Assembly (NCBI GenBank): GCA_937867335.1
Contig: CALMKX010000128.1
Span: 1-62,609 of the forward strand
Source: an uncultured Acidobacteriota bacterium
GTDB taxonomy: Bacteria; Acidobacteriota; Thermoanaerobaculia; Multivoradales; SZUA-115
Direction of reading: 5' to 3'
Length of the DNA stretch: 62,609 nt
Shown: one piece after another, positions 54,522 through 62,609 of the stretch
How positions within the stretch are numbered: position 1 is the stretch's first letter
Layout: each line of letters opens with the position of its first letter
Made by a program: the position numbers and the translations under genes
The notes under the pieces: model-generated
What the model saw: only the letters and a program-made list of their open reading frames with translations
Told to the model about the DNA's origin: nothing
The model's database searches: none

Positions 54522-55937
54522 TCAGCGCCGCCGGCGACGCCTGCGCTCTCGGCGCGCACCTCGCTCCGGGGCGGCCTCGAGAAGGTCCTCCTCCTGCTCG
54601 TCCTTCGCTGGGGCTGGCGGCTGGCGCCGGCCGACCCGCTCGTAGGCCTGCCGCCATAGAGCCAGCAGTTCCGCCCCTTCGCCGGTGGCCTCGACCAGCA
54701 CGGCCAAGAGCGCCAGGGCGTCACCGAAGCTCGGACGCCGGGCCAGACGAACGCGCTCGGCCGGAGTTCGGGGCTCGACACCGAACTCCTGGAACAGAGA
54801 GAGAGCTTGGAACAGCCCCTGAGCCCTCGCCTTGGAGAGCGCGAAGCGGCGCACGAACGGCTCTACCACTTGCTCGATCAGGCGCTCTCCAGCGTGCTTG
54901 CTGATCGCCCGCCCCCGCTCGGCCTCGAGGGCGAAGCGCCGCACCAGAACCGCCGGCAGCAGCAGCACGGCGAGCACGGCGACGTCCGAGAACGCCTCCC
55001 CCGCCTGACAACGCCGGTCGAGGGTGGGCAGCAGCTGCGAGAAGTCGCCGTAGCGCCGCTGGCTGGCCGAGACGATCGCCAGGGTCTCCGGCAGCAAGTC
55101 CTCGAGCAGGCCGAGCTCGAGCATCCACTGCAGGGCACGGCCGGAGTGGCCGCAACGCAGCAGCTGCAGGAGCTCGTCCGTGAGGCGCGCGGGCGAGGCC
55201 TTGGCCAGCTCGCGCCGGTGGCGGTCGATCGCCTCCTGGGTGCGCGGCTCGATGCCGAAACCCAGCCGGGCCGCGAACTCGCAGGCCCGCATCATCCGCA
55301 CCGGATCCTCCCGGAAGCGGATGTCCGGGTCGCCGATGACTCGGATCACCCGGTTCTCGAGATCCTCGACGCCTCCCACGTAATCGATCACGCTGAAGTC
55401 TTCGATCGAGTAGAACAGGGCGTTGACGGTGAAGTCGCGGCGGAAGGCGTCCTCCTCGGGGCTGCCGAAGGTGTTGTCGCTGGTGATCAGCAGCTCGCCC
55501 TCGCCCCCTTCCTGCTCGTTCGGGTCCGGCACCTTGCGGAAGGTCGAGACCTCCACCACGCCGTCCTTGAAGAAGACGTGAACCAACCGGAATCGCCGGC
55601 CGATCAGCCGCGAGTTCCTGAACAGCCGGCGAATCTCGTTGGGCCGGGCGTCGGTGGCGGCATCGAAGTCCTTGGGCTGGCGGCCGAGCATGAGGTCGCG
55701 CACGCTGCCGCCCACCAGGTAGGCCTTGAAGCCGGCACCGTGCAGCCGGTAGAGGACTTTGAGGGCGTTGTCCGAAATGTTCTTGCGGGAGATGGGATGC
55801 TCGGCCCGCGCCAGGATCCTGGGCTGCCGCGCCCCGCTTGCGTCCATCACGGAGTGTGATTCTACATGAGGAGAAAGCGCCGGCAGGGGCTCGGCCAAGC
55901 CGCTCTCCGGCGCCTCTCGGTCGAAGGCGAGGCTCAC
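54522..55937 (-). CDS. pcnB: Polynucleotide adenylyltransferase (poly(A) polymerase) PcnB
   Basis: A 471-residue class II nucleotidyltransferase. Catalytic motifs: LVGGSVRDLMLGRQPKDFD (about residues 74-92) with GS and DFD, followed by RLFRNSRLIGRRFRLVHV, which is the poly(A) polymerase rather than CCA-adding form. RRDFTVNALFY and DPVRMMRACEFAARL follow. The C-terminus is a basic run of arginines, as in PcnB. It adds poly(A) tails that promote RNA decay. The start may be GTG 55937, which overlaps the ppdK TGA (GTGA), or ATG 55847. It is downstream of ppdK. Confidence 0.93.
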   Translation of the reverse strand: MSLAFDREAPESGLAEPLPALSPHVESHSVMDASGARQPRILARAEHPISRKNISDNALKVLYRLHGAGFKAYLVGGSVRDLMLGRQPKDFDAATDARPNEIRRLFRNSRLIGRRFRLVHVFFKDGVVEVSTFRKVPDPNEQEGGEGELLITSDNTFGSPEEDAFRRDFTVNALFYSIEDFSVIDYVGGVEDLENRVIRVIGDPDIRFREDPVRMMRACEFAARLGFGIEPRTQEAIDRHRRELAKASPARLTDELLQLLRCGHSGRALQWMLELGLLEDLLPETLAIVSASQRRYGDFSQLLPTLDRRCQAGEAFSDVAVLAVLLLPAVLVRRFALEAERGRAISKHAGERLIEQVVEPFVRRFALSKARAQGLFQALSLFQEFGVEPRTPAERVRLARRPSFGDALALLAVLVEATGEGAELLALWRQAYERVGRRQPPAPAKDEQEEDLLEAAPERGARRERRRRRRR

Positions 55938-58636
55938 TTCGAAAGCCGGGCGCGAGCTGCGGCCAGGCGCGCCACCGGGATTCGATAGGGCGAGCAGGAC
56001 ACGTAGTCCAGGCCCACGCGGTCGAAAAACATCACCGAGGCGGCATCGCCGCCATGCTCGCCGCAGATTCCCAGCTTCAAGTCGGCTCGAGTCTGGCGGC
56101 CCTTGCGGCAGGCCATCTCCACCAGCTGGCCGACTCCCTCCTCGTCGATGCGCGCGAAGGGGTCGCCGGGCAGGATCTCCTGTTCCAGGTAGACCGGCAG
56201 GAAGTGGCCCACGTCGTCTCGCGAATAGCCGTAGGTCATCTGGGTCAGGTCGTTGGTGCCGAAGGAGAAGAAGTCGGTGTGGCGGGCGATCCGGTCGGCC
56301 ACCAGCGCGGCTCGCGGCACTTCGATCATGGTGCCGATCAGGGTGTGTACCGAGACCCCTTCCTCGGCATAGACCCGCTCGACGATCGCCGCCGTGCTCT
56401 TGCGCAGGCGAGCGATCTCGACCTCGGTGCCCACCAACGGCAGCATGATCTCCGGCAGCACCTTCTTGCCGGCCTTGCTCACCCGGGCCGCGGCCCGGGC
56501 GATCGCCTCCACCTGCATGTCGTAGATCTCCGGCGCCGTCAGGCCCAGGCGGCAGCCGCGGTGGCCGAGCATGGGGTTGGCCTCGGCGAGGGAGGCGATC
56601 TTCTGCTTCACCAGCTCCACTGCGACCCCGATCTCCCCGGCGAGAGCGACGACGTCCTCCTCCTCGCGGGGCAGGAACTCATGGAGCGGCGGGTCGAGCA
56701 GCCGGATGGTCACCGGCAGGCCCTCGAGAGCCTCGAAAATGCCCTCGAAATCCCCCTGCTGGAGCGGCAGCAAGTGCGCAAGGGCGGCCTGGCGATCGTC
56801 GGGAGTGGCAGCGAGGATCATCCGCTGCACCCAGGGGATGCGCTCGGTTTCGAAGAACATGTGCTCGGTGCGGCAGAGGCCAATTCCCTCGCCACCGAGA
56901 GCTCGGGCCACGCGGGCATCGTGCGGGGTGTCGGCGTTGGCTCGCACCTTGAGTCGCCGCACCTCGTCGGCCCAGGACAGCAGCAGGCGGAAGGCGTGGA
57001 CTTCCCGGGTCTCCTCGCCCCGGCCCTCCACCAGCACCTGCACCACCTGCGACGGCCGGGCGGCCAGGCTGCCGGCGATCACTTCCCCGGTGGTGCCGTC
57101 GATCGACAGCTGATCCCCTTCCTGGAAGCGGTGGCCGTTGGCCGAGAGCACGCCTTCCTCGGCGTCGATGGCGATCGAGCCGGCGCCCACCACGCAGGGC
57201 TTGCCCATGCCGCGAGCCACCACCGCGGCGTGGGAAGTCATGCCGCCGCGGGAGGTGAGGATGCCTCGGCTGGCGTGCATGCCCACGATGTCGTCCGGCG
57301 AGGTCTCTTCCCGCACCAAGAGCACCGGCCCACCCGCGGCCATCTCGGCGGCGCGCTCGGCGGTGAAGGCGATCCGCCCGGCGGCAGCGCCGGGGCCAGC
57401 GCCCAGGCCCTTGCCCAACAGGCGCCCGGCCTCGATCGCGGCCTGCTTCTCCTCCGGGTCGAAGACCGGCGCGAGCAGCTGGATCAGCTGGTCCGGCTCC
57501 ACCCGGGAAAGCGCCTTGGCGCGGTCGATCCGCCCCTCCTCCACCATGTCCACGGCGATCACCACCGCCGCCGGGCCGGTGCGCTTGCCGGTGCGGGTCT
57601 GCAGCATGTAGAGCTTGTCGTGCTCGATGGTGAACTCGACGTCCTGCATCTCGCGGTAGTGGTCCTCGAGGACCTGACAGACCCGCGCGAAATCGGCGAA
57701 AGCCCCGGGGAACACACTCTCGAGGCCCGGCGAGCCGTCGGCCGGGGCGATCTCCTGCGGCGTGCGGATGCCCGCCACCACGTCCTCGCCCTGAGCGTTC
57801 ACCAGGTACTCGCCGAAGAGCTTCTTCTCGCCGGTGTTGGGGTTGCGGGTGAAGGCCACGCCGGTGGCGCAGTCGGCGCCGCGGTTGCCGAACACCATGG
57901 CCTGCACGTTGACGGCGGTGCCCATATCGTCCGGGATGCCGTGGATCTTGCGGTAGTCCCGGGCGCGCTTGATGTTCCAGCTCTCGAAGACCGCCCCCAC
58001 ACCCCCCCAGAGCTGCTCGCGGGCGTCCTGGGGGAAGGGGCGCTTGCCCTCGCGGGCGATGATGCCCTTGTAGGCTTCGATCAGCCGGTCCAGGGCCTCG
58101 GCGGTGAGCTCGGCGTCGGTGGCCACGCCGAGCTCGGAGCGAGCCGCGCCGATCGCCTTCTCGAAGGCCTCGTGAGGAGCGTTGAGCACCACATCGCCGT
58201 ACATGGAGAGCAGCCGCCGGTAGGAGTCGCGCAGGAACCGCGGGTTGATGCCGGCCGCCGTCTGGGCCGCCACGGTGGCGTCGTTCAAGCCCAGGTTGAG
58301 CACGGTGTCCATCATGCCGGGCATCGAGACCGCCGCTCCGGAGCGCACCGAGACCAGGAGCGGATTGGCGGGGTCCCCGAAGCCCCGGCCAAGCCCCGCC
58401 TCGAGTTGCGCCAGATGCTGCTCGAGCTCGGCCTTCAGGCTCTCGGGATAGCGTTGGTCGTGGGCGTGGAAGTAGGTGCAAACCTCGGTCGTGATGGTGA
58501 AACCGGGAGGAACCGGGATGCCCAGCCGGCTCATCTCCGCCAGGCCCGCCCCCTTGCCCCCCAGCAAAGCCTTCTGATCCCCCCGCCCCTCCGCACTGCC
58601 ACCTCCGAAGCGATAGATGTACTTCGCGTCTGCCAT
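55934..58636 (-). CDS. ppdK: Pyruvate, phosphate dikinase
   Basis: A 900-residue enzyme that interconverts pyruvate, ATP and phosphate with PEP, AMP and PPi. Seen: the N-terminal ATP-grasp region (GGKGAGLAEMSRLGIPVPPG; VSVRSGAAVSMPGMMDTVLN), the phospho-His in GGMTSHAAVVARGMGKPCV (about residues 470-490), and the C-terminal PEP-binding barrel (TEHMFFETERIPW; GHRGCRLG; FSFGTNDLTQM). ATG 58636 has GGAGG before it; the open frame further upstream is not family-like. It supports gluconeogenic or PPi-linked glycolysis. Confidence 0.97.
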   Translation of the reverse strand: MADAKYIYRFGGGSAEGRGDQKALLGGKGAGLAEMSRLGIPVPPGFTITTEVCTYFHAHDQRYPESLKAELEQHLAQLEAGLGRGFGDPANPLLVSVRSGAAVSMPGMMDTVLNLGLNDATVAAQTAAGINPRFLRDSYRRLLSMYGDVVLNAPHEAFEKAIGAARSELGVATDAELTAEALDRLIEAYKGIIAREGKRPFPQDAREQLWGGVGAVFESWNIKRARDYRKIHGIPDDMGTAVNVQAMVFGNRGADCATGVAFTRNPNTGEKKLFGEYLVNAQGEDVVAGIRTPQEIAPADGSPGLESVFPGAFADFARVCQVLEDHYREMQDVEFTIEHDKLYMLQTRTGKRTGPAAVVIAVDMVEEGRIDRAKALSRVEPDQLIQLLAPVFDPEEKQAAIEAGRLLGKGLGAGPGAAAGRIAFTAERAAEMAAGGPVLLVREETSPDDIVGMHASRGILTSRGGMTSHAAVVARGMGKPCVVGAGSIAIDAEEGVLSANGHRFQEGDQLSIDGTTGEVIAGSLAARPSQVVQVLVEGRGEETREVHAFRLLLSWADEVRRLKVRANADTPHDARVARALGGEGIGLCRTEHMFFETERIPWVQRMILAATPDDRQAALAHLLPLQQGDFEGIFEALEGLPVTIRLLDPPLHEFLPREEEDVVALAGEIGVAVELVKQKIASLAEANPMLGHRGCRLGLTAPEIYDMQVEAIARAAARVSKAGKKVLPEIMLPLVGTEVEIARLRKSTAAIVERVYAEEGVSVHTLIGTMIEVPRAALVADRIARHTDFFSFGTNDLTQMTYGYSRDDVGHFLPVYLEQEILPGDPFARIDEEGVGQLVEMACRKGRQTRADLKLGICGEHGGDAASVMFFDRVGLDYVSCSPYRIPVARLAAARARLSK

Positions 58637-58778
58637 CCCATCCTCCAAATCCAAGACCCTTGGCCAAATCGAGTGGACCGCTGCAAGCCCAGGCACGAAC
58701 CGCACCGCCGAATCACCGGGCAAGCCTATCCGATGAAGTCTGCCGGGAAGCGGCTGCTAGAGCGGGAAGATACCTTCT

Positions 58779-58994
58779 TCAGGCGAACATCAGTCTGCCC
58801 CGAGGCTCAGGAATCGCCCGGCCCAGCTCGGTAGCCGTTTCGATCCACTCCTCGATGATCACTTCGACATTCGCAAGAGCTGCCTGGTAGGTTGGTCCGT
58901 CCGCAGCACAGCCAGGGAGCTCCGGAACCTCCGCAATGAAGGCCTGATCCTCGTCGCTCCAGTAGAGAATGACTTCGTAGCGTGGCTCACTCAT
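58779..58994 (-). CDS. hicB: HicB-family antitoxin
   Basis: A 71-residue partial-RNase-H-like HicB protein. The typical strands are RYEVILYWSDEDQAFIAEVP and the substrate-like PELPGCAADGPTYQAAL. It lacks a C-terminal DNA-binding domain, as in the short HicB type. ATG 58994 overlaps the HicA stop by eight bases. It should neutralise HicA. It is downstream of hicA and upstream of ppdK in genome order, on the minus strand. Confidence 0.88.
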   Translation of the reverse strand: MSEPRYEVILYWSDEDQAFIAEVPELPGCAADGPTYQAALANVEVIIEEWIETATELGRAIPEPRGRLMFA

Positions 58995-59247
58995 GGTTGG
59001 TCCCACCTAGCCGATAACTGAGGATCACGTTGCGCACCTGCCTAACCTGATAGGCCTTTGCCAGCCTTCCGACAGGCTGCAGGTTCAGGATCTCTGCCAC
59101 ACCTTGCTTCGAGAAGACATGGTGGCTTCCTCGGATTCTCTCTGCGAAGCCCAAGTCACGGAGCAAGGAGCAAAGCGAGTCAAACGGGATGTTCGCGTCG
59201 GACGAGCCTCGGAGTATCCGATCGACCAACTTGGACCGCCAGGTCAC
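58987..59247 (-). CDS. hicA: HicA-family toxin (mRNA interferase)
   Basis: An 86-residue protein with the double-stranded-RNA-binding-like HicA/YcfA fold. The catalytic His lies in RGSHHVFSKQ (about residues 40-49), followed by ILNLQPVGRLAKAYQVRQVR, the standard helix. The N-terminus (SSDANIPFDSLCSLLRDLGF) is typical of this longer YcfA subtype. Start GTG 59247 has no clear Shine-Dalgarno. HicA cuts mRNA in a ribosome-independent way in the family. The order toxin then antitoxin is common for hicAB. Confidence 0.88.
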   Translation of the reverse strand: MTWRSKLVDRILRGSSDANIPFDSLCSLLRDLGFAERIRGSHHVFSKQGVAEILNLQPVGRLAKAYQVRQVRNVILSYRLGGTNHE

Positions 59248-59309
59248 TCTGCGAGCTTAGCAGCTCGTGCTCTCAGAACGACAGGCGCGCAACAAGTCCT
59301 GACTGCTCC

Positions 59310-61401
59310 CTACCCCTCCCCGAATTTCGCCCGGTGCTCGGCGCGGTCGACTACCACTTCGGTCAAGTGGGCGGTGCGCCGGAGGGTGCGCTGGATGGCG
59401 CCCAGGAGGGCCAGGCGGTTGGCCTTGAGGGCCGGGTCCTCGGCCATCACCAGCACCTCGACGAAGAAGCGGTCGAGCACCGGCGCAAGACCTACCGTGC
59501 GCTCCAGGCAGCGCTGGTACTGGCGCTCGCGGGCAGCTTGCTCCACTTCGGCGGCGAGGCTCTGGTAGGCCACGTGGAGCGCCTTCTCGGCCGGCTCGGC
59601 GAGCAGTGCTTCCTGGATTTCGCCCGGCTCGGTCTCCTTCAGGATGTTGGCGATCCGCTTGGCCGAGAGCACCAGCGAGAGAAAATCCTTGCTCTCGCGC
59701 AGCCGCTTCACCGCCGCCACCCGCGCCGCGAGATCCGGCAAGTTGGCCACGCCGGCGGCGAGACCGGCTTCGATCTCGTCGTAGGCGTAACCGGCCAGGC
59801 CCAGCACGTAGCGGATGCGGTCCTCGAAGAACGGCTTGAGACTCTGCAAGATCTCCGGAGTGGACTTCTTGAGCCGCGAGCCGTAGAGCTCCGCGGCTTT
59901 CGCCACCACACCGTCGAGGCCGAGGGCGAGATCTCCTTCGAGCAGGATGCGCACCACGCCCAGCGCAGCGCGACGCAGGCCGAACGGGTCCCGGCTGCCG
60001 GAGGGCAGGAGGCCGAGGCCGAAGATGCCCACCAGGAGGTCGAAGCGGTCCGCCAGGGCCACCGCCTTGCCCACCGGACCGCGGGGCAGGGAGTCCTCCA
60101 CAGTGGCCGGGGTGTAGTGGTCGTAGATCGCCTGCCACACCGCCTCGGGGCGCCCCTCGCGCTCGGCGTAGAGGCCGCCCATCACCCCCTGGAGCGAGGT
60201 GAACTCCTTCACCATCTCGGTGGTCAGGTCCACCTTGAGCAGCCGCGCGGCTTCCACCGCGGCCGCCACTTCGGCCGTCCAACCGAGCTCCCGGCAGAGG
60301 TGCTCGGCCAGGGCCGCCAGGCGCTCGGCCTTCTCGGCGTAGCTGCCGAGCTGGACATGGAAGGTGAGGCGAGCGAGGTCTCCGGCGCGCTCGGCGAGCG
60401 GCCGCTTCAGGTCCTCGTGGAGGAAGAAGCGGGCGTCCTCGAGACGGGCCGCCACCACCCATTCGTTGCCCGAGCGCACCCGGCCGATCGGGTCGTCCGG
60501 CCGGTCCATTACGGTCAAGAAGAACGGCAGCAGCCGCCCTTCCCGCTCCACGGCGAAAGCGCTCTGGTGGTCCTTGAGGCTGGTGGCCAGCACTTCCTTG
60601 GGCAGCTCGAGGAAGCGCGCGTCGAAGCCGCCCATCACCACCCCGGGGATCTCGCAGATCGCCGCCAACTTCTCGACCAGGGCCGGGTCCGTCACCGGCT
60701 TGCCGCCCTCGGCCGCCGCGAGCTCGGCCATCCGCTCGGCGAGCCAGCGCTGGCGCTCGGCCGGGCGTACTTCGAGGCCCCGCGCTGCCAGCCCCGCACG
60801 ATAGCCCTGGGCGTCCTGCACCTCGAAGGGCTCCGGCGAAAGCACCGGATGGCCCACCGTCTGGCGGCTGGCCGCGATGCCGAAGAGCTCGAAGGGCACG
60901 ATTTCGCCGTCGAACAACGCCAGCACCCCGTGTACCGGCCTCACCCAGGGGCCGTAGCCGGTGCCCCACACCATGGTCTTCGCCCAGGAGAGCGCCGCCA
61001 GCACCCGCGGCAGGATCTCCGCCAGCACCTCGCGCGTGGGCCGACCCTCGCGCTTCTTCACAGCGGCCACGTACTCGCCCTTCTCGGTGGCCACTCGTAG
61101 CACTTCCGAAGCGGGGATCTCCATCCGGCGCAGGAACCCCTCGAGCGCCGGCGAGGGCGTGCCGTCCGGCCGATAAGCCGCGGAGACCGGCGGGCCGATC
61201 ACCCTCTCCTCGCTATCCGGCTCGCCGGCGGGCAGGCCGCGCATCACCAACACCAGGCGCCGCGGCGTCGAGCCGGTTTCCACCTCGGCCGGGGCGAGGC
61301 TCCTCGCCACCAGCTCCTCGAACACCCGAGTGCCGAGCTCCTTGACCGCTGGCGTCAGCATGCGGGCCGGAATCTCCTCGGCCCGAACCTCGAGCAGCAG
61401 C

Positions 61402-61415
<14 letters not shown>
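59310..61415 (-). CDS. glyS: Glycyl-tRNA synthetase beta subunit
   Basis: A 701-residue beta subunit of the alpha2-beta2 GlyRS. N-terminal signatures: [20 protein letters not shown], the [14 protein letters not shown] block and [13 protein letters not shown], then the HD-like domain and an anticodon-binding helical end ([19 protein letters not shown]). It overlaps glyQ by 14 bases, so glyQ and glyS are coupled. The protein charges tRNA-Gly together with the alpha subunit. Confidence 0.97.
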
Positions 61416-62313
<898 letters not shown>

Positions 62314-62347
62314 GGAGGGTTCCTCTGGCAGAGGTTCGCAACCCCGC

Positions 62348-62478
62348 TCAGCCCGGCAAGCCGGCGAGCGTGCGCTGCATGACTTGGAAGCTCTTGAGCT
62401 CGTAACCGAGAAAGGAGCGCCGCAGGCGGGCGCAGAGCTCCGCCACCTCGGCGAGCACCGGCGGCGGCGCGGGCATCC
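62348..62478 (-). CDS. recO: Probable 3' end of recO (DNA repair protein RecO), partial
   Basis: The last about 40 codons before the stop at 62348 read as [17 protein letters not shown] followed by [13 protein letters not shown], which resembles the C-terminal helix and Lys-Ser end of RecO. A recO gene before glyQ is the usual order. The frame stays open to the end of the window, but beyond about 62478 its residues no longer look like protein, and the opposite strand codes better. It is a fragment with uncertain 5' limit. Confidence 0.4.
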
Positions 62479-62609
62479 GCTTCGGTGGGCAGCTCAACAC
62501 CGTCAGCGGTTTCGGCATCTCCACCATCGCCAGCGACGGCACCATCCTGACCACATCGACGGGCAACACCGACACGCTCGGGAACGTGCTCGCGGCTGGC
62601 GCAGGGAAT
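62472..62609 (+). other. Plus-strand coding-like sequence at the contig end, unknown origin
   Basis: On the plus strand the last about 135 bases read as a Gly/Thr/Ser-rich polypeptide ([20 protein letters not shown], then DGTILTTSTGNTDTLGNVLA) like a secreted repeat protein. No start or stop is visible. It faces the recO fragment with no room for a promoter or terminator, so it may be a chimeric assembly end. Confidence 0.3.

Noticed and set aside
55838-58834. 998-residue plus-strand open frame opposite ppdK
   Set aside because: A shadow of ppdK, which has the complete domain set on the minus strand.
59058-61100. 680-residue plus-strand open frame opposite glyS
   Set aside because: A shadow of glyS with no family similarity.

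Overview
The window is a gene-dense, GC-rich (strong G/C third positions) bacterial contig of 62.6 kb. It has no rRNA, tRNA, CRISPR array or insertion sequence that I can see. An Acidobacteriota-type organism, perhaps near Thermoanaerobaculia, fits best. That is an inference from the mix of a succinyl-type arginine operon, a b558-type succinate dehydrogenase, the C-terminal module on the PQQ-type dehydrogenase, and L,D-transpeptidases with a lipoprotein that imply an envelope with an outer membrane. It is not proven.

Layout. 1-10.2 kb (+): the conserved nusA-infB-DUF503-rbfA-nrnA-truB-rpsO-pnp translation and RNA-processing cluster, followed by a Nif3-like gene and an MFS transporter. 11.5-15 kb (-): metG-tatD and radC. 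15.1-19.8 kb (+): a tightly overlapped arginine operon, argR - P-loop protein of unknown function - argC - argF' - argB. Its transcarbamylase carries Ser at the residue that separates acetylornithine from succinylornithine enzymes. 19.8-32.9 kb: a transporter island (CPA2 antiporter, three APC permeases, MFS, Kup, DAACS symporter, SLC13/RCK_C). 33-36 kb (-): an envelope module of a lipoprotein, two L,D-transpeptidases and an exported protein, with a strong intrinsic terminator placed inside the start of one coding region. 36.6-47 kb: a sigma-54 activator, formate-THF ligase, a polysaccharide deacetylase with a GT2, a fatty acyl-CoA reductase-like protein, DinB / ArsR / SRPBCC genes and a Ser/Thr kinase.

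47.2-51.0 kb (+) holds the most unusual content. Five short genes encode Sec-exported cysteine-rich proteins that share a cysteine spacing symmetrical about a central turn (C-x3-C-x6-C-x3-C-x5-C-x3-C-x6-C-x3-C in the clearest case). I read this as a new disulfide-laddered helical-hairpin family. Two of the genes are a tandem duplication that includes the promoter. A PQQ-type sugar dehydrogenase lies among them, and the Ser/Thr kinase is divergent from the first one.

51-62.3 kb (-): sdhC-sdhA-sdhB, ppdK-pcnB, a hicAB toxin-antitoxin pair and glyQ-glyS. The right edge holds what looks like the 3' end of recO, followed by sequence that codes better on the other strand, so the contig end may be chimeric.
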